DNA from: Glandiceps talaboti
Lineage: Eukaryota > Hemichordata > Enteropneusta > Spengelidae
DNA length: 51,712 nucleotides
NCBI RefSeq assembly: GCF_964340395.1
Contig: NW_027554289.1
Span: forward strand, 250,001 to 301,712
Direction: 5' to 3'
Numbering within the stretch: the first letter of the stretch is position 1; every line of letters starts with the position of its first letter. This document shows positions 35,701 through 48,600 of the stretch, in pieces. The notes below the pieces were generated by a model. It had not been told where the DNA came from and did no database searches. It saw nothing but the letters and a program-made list of their open reading frames with translations. The position numbers were made by a program, and so were the translations under genes.

Positions 35701-38700
35701 AAATCAACATGTCAATTTGCAATTATGTACTGGTGAAAGCAATATGTCAATTTGTAATGTACATTTCTGAACTGGTGAAATCAACATGTCAATTTGTAAT
35801 GTAAATTATGTACTGGTGAAATCAACATGTCAATTTGCAATTATGTACTGGTGAATCAACATATCAATTTGTAATGTAAATTATGTACTGGTGAAATCAA
35901 CATGTCAATTTGCAATGTAAATTATGTACTGGTGAAATCAACATGTCAATTTGCAATGTACAGGTAAACAGTACGACATGCAAATCTAACTACATCTGTG
36001 TAGTGTACCTAGTACTTTGCTTGGTATTGACAGAATAAATGTGTGAAACTAACAATGTTGCCATGGTTGCTAAAACAATCATCGTCATGTCTACCATTCA
36101 TTTATGAGTGATACAGCCTAGGGGGTCAGACAAGATCCAGTAAGAAACACTTCACAAAATCAGACATTAAACTTTGAACAAATATATGCTATTGTACAGT
36201 TACATCTACATGAATCTAAAATCTAAAATACAAAAGACAGTCTGGAAGCTTTCATTTATGAAAGAAAAAAAGTGAAATTTTTATTTGTAAATGTTTCATA
36301 TTTAAATGCATTAGCGTAATCATAATCTGTTATTTCATATTTAATAACCTTAATGTACAATATATTTATTAGTTATGAAAACACAAATCCTTTTATGTAA
36401 TCAAAAATGTCTGGAAGGCAAGTTTAGAGTGTTTAGTGGCACAAGACTAATTACCTCAAATTGATCATCTGTCAATAACCGCAAGACAAGATCACGCATT
36501 TCATTTCGGTATTCCTCAGCAGTGATAATAAAAAAGTTGCAAAATGCCATAACTTGAAGATAGGTTAATACACTGACTCTTGCGTGCCATGAACTCCCTG
36601 ATGCAATCTGAAAAGAGAAAATGAAAGAAAAAAAAATCGTACTTTTTAAAGTGGTCTGTGTATCCGGCTTTTCCTATTACAATAATAATAATAGCCTAGA
36701 GGAGGTATTGAATTAAAAATGTAGCAAATATTTGAGATGGCTGCAACAAACATTGTCATTTCATTTCTTAATTGAATATGTAATTACATCTTCAATGTGT
36801 TGTATTCTATTGCTAGCACGGAAAGGATTTCTTATTACACTTGTATTGTGGAATACAGATTTTCAATATGAAGTTTTATTAAAAATACATGAAAATATCT
36901 TTGATTCCTGTGAGGTACTAATACAGACAAATGAAAAACAGACAATATAGGTACATCTCCTTACTAATTACATTAAACTCGTCTGTTTACTTAGATGGCG
37001 TCATTTCACTAAATGAGTCTAAATAGCTGTGGCACCACTGTGAATTAATGGTACAGACTTGTATTGACTGGAAAGGGGATGAATTTAATGGGTACTTTAA
37101 ATCATTTATATGTCAGCTGATGCTGATTGAATGATTTCAGGTTAACATAAATTGTCTTTGCTCTATTGGAATAGAAAACAAGTCCTATCACTCATGGCTA
37201 TATATGTATGTCAACTACTGTACAGTGCCATCATGTTTTCCCTAAAGCGGGTGTAGCAGATACATTTACTGTAAGGCTGAATGGAGGACAGTTATGAGAC
37301 CAGTGACATTTTTTTTGGTATTTCTTTATTTGTTAATTTAACCACTCTGGCGGCTCTGCCACACTATTTTTAAACCTTCATGGCTGCACTTTCTAGGTCA
37401 TTTTGGGTTAACTAGAAAAGACACTGAGACACCCAGTCGTAAAATACTTGAAAGCTTTAGAAATCTTTTTATAGCAGCATTCACTCATTAAATTAGGAAA
37501 CCCATTACAAGCAAATAACAAATCTTAGCTGTCGTTGAAATGGCTTATCCCCCTTTTTTTCTTCTCAGTCTCTGTCATTCTTTGTTGTTTCTCCGTCAGT
37601 CTGTCACTCTCTTTTCTCAGTCTGTCTCTCATTCTGCCTGTCTCTCATCTCTTTATTTATTTATTTGTCTGTCTGTCTCTCTCTCTCTTCTCCAAATTAA
37701 TCTTTCTCGGTCGTCATTCACTGTTTGTTTCACCATCTCCTTATGTTGTCTGTCTGTCCATCTGTCTGCCTCTCTCTCTCTTTCTTTCTCTTCTCTAAGC
37801 CTGTTTCTGTCTGTTTGTCACTTATACTGTCTCTCCATCTATTTACTTGTCTGTCTGTCTGATGCTCTCTTCTCTCAATCTCTTTCTGTCTGTGCACAAA
37901 CACTTCACAAAAAGACGCAATTCTGTATAATAATAACTTACCTGTTTCATACTGTCCAAAGCCACAGGTATAACTTCTGGCTGTAGTAATGCTTGGGCCA
38001 TACAGGCTAATGTTACCTGACCATCTTGCCTTAACTCATCATCTGTTTCACAACTTTCCATTGGTGCAAACTATTCAAGTTAATAAAAATGCAGCAAATG
38101 TACATTGAATATCTACACTTCTTACATCAAATTGATAGTTGATAGTAGTCTATGATCCTAAAAAACCCATCAAGCTGTCAACATTGCTAGCTAGATCATA
38201 TAGAACAAAATGTACCTTCACATGATAGAAATCAAAACTGATTAGTACTAATTGTCAAGGCAGTGAAATTTTAAATCTAAATAATAGTTATAATAAGGTG
38301 AGAGGCACTTTGTAGACAGACATACAACCTGAATTCTAATCAAGACAAAATAGGTGATATCGTTTGTATGATGGGCACCTATCACTGGAGTAATTGAAAC
38401 ATACTATAATGTACACAGAATTTTTTGACAGAGAAAAGCTTGAAATCTATCTATCTAGCACAGACACAGACACAGACACAAACACAGACACACAGACACA
38501 CAGACACACAGACACAGACACAAACACAGACATACAACTTTGCTGAAATAATGAGCAAGATAGAAACCTACCACTGGGAGTAACTGGAACAATTCTGGAG
38601 GCACAGCATAAAACATCCTGGCTAAACTTCCTGTTACCCATTTCATTACTGTAAATAAAGGTATTAATCACATATCAATACTCAACTACCGAAGTACGCA

Positions 38701-41700
38701 CCAATAAGTATCAACTGATGTGAAATGATGTAGTCCTGAATGAAGATATAAAAACAAATATCAACTCCCAAAAATGCACTTACTACCAATGTATCAAAGA
38801 CCATAGTCCATTGTCAAGGTGTTTATTTTCTATTTTGAACTGATTCTCATCAGAAACATCAAACTTTACACAGAGAATTTTGAAAAAAAAATGTACAGAA
38901 AGTGCACATAAGGCCAAAAAAACACCTGTTTCTAGTCAGCACATGTTGTCTAAAGTGGTGCAACAACGCAAATTCTTTTTCTTTTTTAATTCTCAACACA
39001 CTTGTATTTAAGTGATGTGCATGCTGACCAGAAACAATTTTTTTTTTTTTGGGGGTGGGGGGGGGCTAACAGAGAAAGATTAGTTTTTGTAGCAGATGTA
39101 AGACACAGGTACACATTAAGTTTGACAGTATGACATGACATGACATGACATGTATAATATACTAACCAGTTTTACAAAGTTTGACAGCTCTTTGTCTTTC
39201 ATCATTTTCTGGTTCAAACTGTACAATATCAATATCCTTCAAGACTGCTAACTGAGGTATTATCTTTTCTATAAATGGCTTCCTTTGTGGACATTTTGTA
39301 GGGGCACAGTTCTTCACAGGGAAGTCATACAGGAATATATTTACCAGTGTGCTATTAAAACAATATTAAGAAATAATTAAAATTAATTTGACAGAGAAAA
39401 TACACTGTTATATGTGGCTTTGTATTTTGGTACGAAAATTTCAGTCTGTCAAACTTATTCTTTGTGGAATATACTGATTAAGGCAGTACTTAGTCTAAAA
39501 GATCAAGTCCTTGGTCTGTTTATGTAAGCACTTCCTACTTCCACTTCTTTCGTATGTAGAAACAACAACTGGTAATCATTCATCAGGCTAGACAGCACAC
39601 TACACATTAAGTAAAATCATTCACTATCCATATTTATTATATGTAATGTTTGCACCAGGTGTGACTGCCAGGATTTAAGTCATCCAGAGCTTTGAGAAAA
39701 ACACCTAACGCAAGCTTTAAAGCTCTTTGTTGTTCTGCCAGAACTAATTTTGTGTTTCCTTTGAGAAAGTTTTATGTAATACATTCTGAGATAGAAGAGA
39801 AAGCAAACAGTCAAGTATAGTATATGAAATAGCCTTCACGCTTCCTCTACATGCCATCTTCATTGAATTTATTGATTTTTCTTTACTACACCCTACAGTC
39901 ATTTCAGGGAAGTGAAACAAATTATTTAACAATGGAAACAGCATTTTCAAATACAATAATTATTTGTTTTTAATAAATCTTTATGCAATCTGTTACATTA
40001 AGTTTTATTACCTTTATATAATCGCCAGCGTCATTTCAGTGTATTAAAACCATTCATTTGACAATTACAACTTGACTTTGTTGAGAGATTGCTGGCAACC
40101 CTACTATGTTTTTGCTGGCAACCCTACAATGTACTTGCCGCCATTCATGCGACAGACTTGCTGGCCTCCCTAGTACAATGAATTTGCTGGCATTCCTACT
40201 TCATACTTGCCGACCAACCTACTACTACATGCTTGCTGACAACCCTACTCAATACTTGCTGGCATTCCTACAACATACTACATACCTTCCTATTCTATCT
40301 CTGACGTCCTTGTAACTGTGGGCAAGATGTGGTTCTACACATCTCAGTAATCTGTGCAATAGGTCATCAACCCGCCATTCCTGCTGAGCTAATCCTCCTT
40401 GTAGGGCAAACAGTAAGCTGTGATAAAAAGGATGTAAAAAATGAAAAGTCATTGAATATCCTTTTTTGTAGGGCAAACAAGCTGTGATAGAAAGGATGAA
40501 AAATAAGAGAAGGTAAGGCCTAATAAAAAAATTGTGTGGTTCCGGTTACACTCAATTTTAGAATAGGTGAGGTAGGTAGATTTTTCATATTACATGTATT
40601 TTATTATATATTTTTTTCTGTGTGAGTGTCTAGTTCAGGTATTCCATTGTTTTCCAAATGGTCTCTGTGTTGTTTATTTCATCCTATCAGATGTAAAGCC
40701 ATCACAGATTTGAAGAACAATTTAGGTTTTAGAGTGTCTTTTTAAGTTGATGGCAGTTTTCGCATCCACCATTTCTCATGAGACTTCACAATTTTTGCGA
40801 TTTTATTATATTTTTCTCAAATACGTAAAAAAAAAGGTTTAGGGTCAGCAATGAAAAGCTTGGTGGGGTCGGGTAACTGGAACCAAACAATTATTTTTTT
40901 AAGGCCTAATGAGTACCTATATTCTATAGAGAAAGAAAACACTAGAAAATTAACTCAAAATCCCCCCTTGTACTGCTATAAACAATTGGCTTTGCTTGGA
41001 AGAACACATTGCAAAAAACCATTGAGTACATAAATTCTATAAAAAATTGGAAAAGTCGCTGAGACTGAGAAAACATTTGAATAGTTGCTAAGACTAACAA
41101 ATATTAAAAACAGTCAATACCATTAAGAGTGAACACTGGAAAAGTCATTTAGACTATGAAAGTTGCTGAAACAGAAAGGTGACAGATGACAGATTCCTTG
41201 GCAAAAGACAACACTTGAGACTGATATATCAATACATTATACTTCAACATTTAAACAGTTTGTGCATGACAGAGCATGTCAGAAATGGAAGTATTATATT
41301 ATGTTCAACGGTCACCTTTCAATACCCAGCACATGATAAGTATTAAAAAACATCAGATATGGTGCAAATGTTACTAATATAGCACAACTAATGTTTGTTG
41401 ATTCTATATCATAATGTCTTTAGTGACAAAGCAGTAACCCTATCAAAAACAGTGTGACTGCATGCCCGATGAACAATTTTATATCTTTTTAATATTGATA
41501 TAACAGTGTGAAGGTCGGTGACTAGAGATTTCTATACTTCATTTGGGAATACGTATTCCCGAAGACATTGCTAAGTGCACTGATTTAAATATCAATTTAA
41601 ATATCCATCAATTGCTACTTGAGGTCATAGGAGGTGACTATTTCTCTATTTTGATCTACGTTCTTGTTAATGAAGGTTCAATACATTGAACACCCATAAG

Positions 41701-42856
41701 TATAATTGTTTGCCCCCCCCCCCCCCCCCCCCCTTAATTACTCCTTTGACAATCACTACTAATACTGTCCTGCCTAATCATCTTTAATTTAGCATTTGCT
41801 GCGTACTAGGTCACAATAGTCGATTTTATGGTTCCAAGATACATTGTGCGAGAGGACGTCGCTTATGTTGTTACATTTAGTCTTGTTTTGTCTTTATTAC
41901 ATTTGAAATAACATTTTCATCAGGAAATGATGAAAAGATATGTTGACCTCTTTGATTACAAGTGATTTTATACAACAAAGACTAAACGCCATTAAACAGC
42001 GAGGGATTTTACAGGTGAACCCAGGATACGTTGAGGTGACAACCATTCCCCCGAGTAGCACATGCAAACCCTTCTCAGCGCATACACAATACATGGCACA
42101 TGGCATTGTATGGAGAGATTGTCTACACCTTCTGATACCCATATAGGTATTGCCAAAATACTATACTTTTGATAAGGGCATGGTATATGATGGTAATATG
42201 ATATTGATCTATGAATACTATTTTACTGCCATATGAGACACTAACATTTCACAGACATCTTACTGACATGACCTATTTTACATATCCACTCAATAATGAA
42301 ATTGTGCGGTCTCGTTTTCAGGAAAGACCATTGTAATCATTTCAAGCATTTTCATAATTTGTAAAAATTGACCCATAATTATATTGGATTAATTTCATAG
42401 GAACCCTTATTTACTACTCAAAGTATAAAATATATTGTAAATACATGTAGACACATGTATATATTAGGGTTATCAAAACACAACAATTTTATTATTATGG
42501 GCATCTCTGTCAAATGCTCACCATTCAAATCAATTATAAGCTCAATTATATATCATTAACATAATATATAATTATACAAACTACCTAGTCTAGAGCAAAT
42601 CTAGACACGAATACAAACACATTCATACACATACACATACATACATACATACATACATACATACATACATACATACATACATACATACATACATACATAC
42701 ATACATACATACATACAAACATACATACATATATACATACATACATACATACATACATTCATACATACATACATACATGTACATACATACATACACACAC
42801 ACATACATACATACACACACACATACATACATATACATGTCACTACCATACATGCA

Positions 42857-42917
<61 letters not shown>

Positions 42918-45521
42918 ATGCACACACTGGACAGATGACCTGTGATCTATTTAGCTTGACAAAAGTAGTTATAATAAAAATGAAGTAAAATTGACCATTT
43001 ATCAAAAAAAAAAGCTTTTTACTTAATTAATATCACTTTTTCCCCTAAAGACATGACAGCTTACATCTCTGAAGAATTCAATTACAAATTCACATTTTAT
43101 TACTTCAACATACTAGTATAAAGACATGTCCATTTATCAGATACGTCACTACTCTTCTTCTTTTGTTATACATATAATTACTAATGTCTTCCGTTAAATG
43201 TCGTATCGCTCATCATCTGTCTCTTGGGACTTTCTAGTTCATTGACTTTCCTTCCAAGATAATGCAGTATTTGGTTTGATAGTCAACTGGCACACAACTC
43301 ATTGAGTGGGTGGCATAGGGAGGACATGCAAGCTCTACTGCCGTGTCTTAAATACGTGTGATGGATGACGTGGAGTATTGCAAAACTAACATGAACATTG
43401 CCTCTTAATACAACAATTTGTTTAGAACATGGACGAAAAGCTAATACCAATTACATCTACTTATAATTTCATCTTGGCATATGTACATTCATACATGTAT
43501 GTCTGCGCGACATATTCTCGCGCCGTCAGTACCTGATGGCGTGACAAAGAGATACACTAACTAAAAATTTGTGAGAAGTTTTCCAGCCACCAAATATCTA
43601 ACCTATCAAAAAAACTTTATTTCATACTATTTTATTTCATATAATTTATTTTCACCAGACACAAAGGGGGGAAAATGATACACAACTGAGAAGAAAAGAA
43701 AAGAAAAATTGTACCTGGTGAAAATTATACACACATTTAGAAATAGTTCAAGCAGAACTAGTCTAGTCTATGGTATGAAAATGATAAAATATGTTTATGC
43801 GTAACGGTACAAAGAAGAAAACAAAACAAAACTCACATAGTATATTTATAAGTAAACTAATCACATGAAATGAAATTAATGAAAATAACGGTCATAGTTG
43901 AAAACATGTACAAGTTCTGGAGAAGTTATGTTGGTAGTTTTAAAATCTTTATTCTTCTTTTTAAATAGATGACATACCTAATTACTTCACAATCAATATA
44001 GTTTATGTCAAGATTCAACTTACAAAGTGAGATATCATGAATACGTATTAAATGCCAATTCAGAAATATCACATCATCTTAAAGTGGCCATGTGGATGAG
44101 GATTGGATATTTTTTTTAGATTTTTTAATTGATAAAACAATTTTATCATCATGGCTTTTTACTTGAAAAATAAAAGTGAAACAGTATAAACCAAGTCTCT
44201 GTGTGTAACTCGACACATTGCGAAAAGCTAAAAAATATGTGCAAAAACATTTGTTATTGTCAGTACATTATCAAGCATTTCAGGCATTTATCAATCACTT
44301 GCAATGTATTGAGTTACTAACAAGGACTTGGCATATGATGTTTCACATTAATTTTTCAAACAGGACATCATGATAAAAGTGTTTTATATAAATTAAAAAA
44401 TCCAAAATAAATACCCATTACCCATCCATATGGCCACTTTAAAGAAACAATCATGATAATTGAAAAAAATTATTACACTTATAAATTGGAATATTCAAAT
44501 TTCATATAAAATATGAACACTGAAAAAATACACTTTCTGAATAAAAACTAACTTTGAATATTCAGAAATATTGATCCAAAGGTGTGAAGCATGCTTGATC
44601 GTAGGTTCTGATCAGTATCTTCTAAGCAGAACAATGCCAATATCTATGCACAGAAGATTGTTTCCGAGTGATAACTCTTATTCAGTAAGCTAGGGAGTAT
44701 GATTTGAAAACAGTGTTGTCTTTTGAGGGCAATTTGATGGAAAAAGGGAGATGAAAACAACAACATCATCACATTAACTATCTTCAAGAGGTGAATGACA
44801 TCGATACATTTATGGTGACCTTACCATGGTGCCACAATTGGGCATGATTAGTACGTTACCATGGAAACTTATCAGTACTTTATTACAGTGTATACATTGG
44901 GTAAAGCTGGTATTACATTACCATGGAAACCTATCAGGTCTGTATATTCACACGGTTTATACAGGGTTTTCTATGCATAATAGTTTTGCCTAAGGTATTT
45001 GATTTCTCATTTATTTTAATTTGAGTCCATATATGTGTAACAGAAGCATGGAATAGATAGTCACTAAAGTATTCTTAATTAAAACTACGCCCACACAACA
45101 ATTACAACTAAACCTACAGCACCAAATTCAGCCATTGGCTAGTACAGAAATGGAAGACCTACCAAACGATATAAGTTACGTGTTAACAGAAATCCCAAAT
45201 ATACTGTATAATCTTCAGTATATTGATTATTGGCTATTTTAGGGAGAACAAAGAATACAACAAAAGTTTTCAGTTTAGACGCCACAAATTATACAACATT
45301 AGATATTAAACCTGCACTAGCTGCTAGCTGTATTATTTTTGTCTACCAGATAATCATCAATATATTCACCATAAAAATTGTCAAAATACCAATAATCACA
45401 GCTTGATTTTATTCATAAGTAGTATTATAGTAATAAGTTGAACTTGTGATTCATTGGGGTGCTGATTTTAGGGTGTGGGCCCAAAAATCAATTTTCTATT
45501 GGTCTTATTGCACCATACTAT

Positions 45522-45604
<83 letters not shown>

Positions 45605-45631
45605 CACGCACGCACACACACAAGCACGCAT

Positions 45632-45680
<49 letters not shown>

Positions 45681-48600
45681 GATTTATATGTTTACCCACA
45701 GGTGACTCAACACTGTACAGGGTGTACAGTGTTATGAGTAGTATGTCATTATATCTAACAAAGCAGTTTCCAAAGAACTGTTCCAGCTGCAGCTTCAATA
45801 CTAACTACATGTATTTGAGGATTTGACTTTACATAATCTTTCCAATTCTTATTGCTATCAATGGCTGGAATTTTTTAGCCTGGTTTGTCAATTAATAATT
45901 TTCCTTATTTACTTATCTTATATTATCTTATTTATTTATTTATCTATATATCTTATTCATTTTAATTATTTCTCTATCTACATGAATCTTTATTTATTTA
46001 TTCATTTACTTTGCTCAATATATTGGTAAATGGAGGTCCATGCACACAGATATAATTTTTTCATATAACGTCCCCAATACTCATCTAGTCCATCAAATAT
46101 GAAATTTCAAATTATTTTTATAGTGGTTATAATAGCTTGTTTTAATTGGTTTTTCAAACTGCATCAAGTAACACTTTCATTGCTGATGCAATATCCTTTG
46201 GACAAAGACTCTTATATTTCATACTGTGGGTATCGTATTCTCGTCAAATTTTCAAAAACCAATTATTACCAATTATTTCCTGAGGCATGTTTAATTTAGT
46301 TTTCCAAATAAAGTGAATTTACGTTTATGTATTGTTTCTATGTGTTCAAAGTTTAATACCTGAATTATCTGCAAACATGTTCAATATTAATGATCTTTGT
46401 GAATCAGCTTTTGTATGACATGATGATATCAAATTTGATCTAAATCAATTATCTCAGACTGTACAAAGGAAGATTTTGCTTTGGGACAAATTTCACAGAA
46501 TATCAAAAGTTCTTAAAAAGTCTCCAAACTTTACCATGTGAAAGTTTGTCACTGATCCTTTTAATATAATAATAGAAATTAAGGGTTCACTGTCTTGTTT
46601 TCAAGGAAATTGACAAGCTGTTATTTTCCCATTACAGTATTCGGCAGCCATATTGGATTCTAAAATGACTAAATTTTGATATCCTTTTGACCTCTGTTTC
46701 AAAAATGTGCATGGTGACCCCTGATTTTTTTCCCTTGATTTTATTTGAGTTTTCTTGACAAAAGTAACAGGTAAGACCAAATAAAAAAAAGTTGTTTGGT
46801 TTTGGTTACCCAACCCCACCTAGTTTTTCATGCCGACCCTAAACTTTTTTTTACGTATTTGAGAAAAATAATAATAAAATCATTGTGAATTCTTGCAAGA
46901 AATAGTGGGTGCAGAAACTGACATCAACTTAAAAAGACAATATAGAACTATTCTTTCAATCTGTAATGGCTGTACTACATCTGATAGGAAGAAATAAAAA
47001 ACACAGAGACCATATGGAAAACAATGGAAAACCTGAACTAGACACTCACACATGAAAAAAATATGATAAAATAAAATAGAAATCTACCCATCCACCCTAT
47101 TTTAAAATTGAATGTAATTGGAACCACACAATTTTTTAATTATACCTAAAGTTAAAAATTTTATTTGCAAGCTTCATACTTAGTCAAAGAATCTTAGTAC
47201 ATGGTAGAGTTGTAATAATTTCTAATGTAAAATTACTCTATGTTGATGCAGCAAACAGCACGAAGATCCATTCAACATAAGATAACATGGAGTGAACACA
47301 ACATGCAATGGTTATACATGCTAATTTTCAATGCTTGAACATTGTCAGCACAGTTTGTAATTTCATATGTTCTATCCCTCTGCAGAACATGGGCACGATA
47401 GTTTTGTCAGACCATAGCTGGCTGAACAGAAATTACAGCAAAAGTTTTTTTCAAAGACTCTTTGTTATTGTCTGAATTAAACATAGGTTCACTGAAAACA
47501 CTTTCATTAGAATATCAGCATTGAAGTGGAAGCTGAAATTGCTCTACATGTAGTATGACATGCAATCTACATGTATACACGAATTACTATACACAAACAG
47601 CAATATTTAAATTCAAGTGAGTGTTTCTATACAAGCCAAATCTGTTGGGAATGTATGCCTGCTGTTATTTCAACAACATACATGTAGTTACAGAGCAAAT
47701 GTAGTCTCTTTTATTTTTTAATATTGATGATTGGGTTTCCATGCAACCACTCTTTTTATCTGTCCAAGATATAAACAGGAAAAATACTTCTGTTCCTGAT
47801 ATCTTACTACAGAGTGAATCAATACTTACCTAGACTTAGCAAAGAACCCAACATCCCTACTGAGACACAGAGCTTGTTATTAATTGATTCTTCCCTAGAG
47901 TTTGCAAAGGATCCTTTGTACCTACTGAGCTTGTTATGAATCAATTCTTACCTGGAGTTTGCAAAGGACCCTCCATCTCTACTGAGCTGATTCTCCATTA
48001 GTAATTCGAACAACCAATGTAACTTCCTGGGGTCTCGACTCTCACAGCTGGTTGCTATCGCAGTAGCTAAATCATTTACTGTCTCCACTGTCATTTTACT
48101 CAATGCTGTCCTCAGTACTGGAGTAAGAAACTGCCATAGTTTCTCAGTCTTGGTTGAGAACAGAAAAAAAAAAATCAGCTGAGTGATGTTAAAACACATG
48201 TAAGCAATCCTACATGCAATTACACATAAACTAGGTATTTCAAATGTGTTCTTATTTATGTTTTTACTAATTATGAGGAAAACAACCCATCTATATACTG
48301 ATACATTGTTTCACAAATTTCAAACTCGAACACAGAAACACTGTTGCCAAGTCTGTTAGATTTTGTTTTTAGAAATCAATCTACCTACAATATATAATAC
48401 ACAAAATGTATGTTTAAAATTTAAAATTTTCATTACACATTGACAAAATAATCTTATGCATGTCTTTTGGTAGAAACCCTCTTTACATATCACTTTTTCT
48501 GATCTACTAAAGAACAGAAAAGTTTTTTTTTGAGGAAAGAAATACAAAAAAAGAAAAAAAACCTAGCAAGATGAAGTAGAGAGATGCTATAGTTTATGAA

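Larger units (their letters stand above)
32678..36454 (-). other. PSME4: PSME4 intron (3.8 kb)
   Basis: Holds MITE family A copy 3 starting about 55 bases from the exon acceptor, a 21-base G run (33405-33425), a C run near 34031-34045 and the 1.2-kb minisatellite at 34783-35965. Confidence 0.85.
40418..47951 (-). other. PSME4: Largest PSME4 intron (7.5 kb)
   Basis: Contains MITE family A copies 4 and 5, the second TTAA palindromic MITE, the CATA/CA and CA microsatellites and a 21-base C run. Several short open frames (for example 41940-42146 plus, 46099-46299 plus) carry no recognisable motif. Confidence 0.85.

Noticed and set aside
34783-35965. Regular direct repeats that could suggest a CRISPR array or a repeat-protein gene
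   Set aside because: There are no unique spacers, unit lengths vary, the context is an animal intron, and the periodic frame breaks with each short unit.
37535-37986. Leu/Ser-rich plus-strand frames resembling a membrane protein
   Set aside because: The region is a CTGT/CTCT simple repeat; hydrophobicity is compositional and the frames lie antisense to a PSME4 exon.
39119-39189. Short direct repeat AAGTTTGACAG near the donor of the 39167 exon, possibly a fifth exon-edge duplication
   Set aside because: Only about eleven bases match, which is too short to separate from chance in this composition.
42601-43005. Long minus-strand frames rich in Met-Tyr-Val-Cys
   Set aside because: They are pure translations of the CATA and CA microsatellites, with no start context or conserved sequence.
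45446-45826. Thr-His repeat frames on the plus strand and Cys-Val frames on the minus strand
   Set aside because: All are products of a CA microsatellite open in several frames at once.
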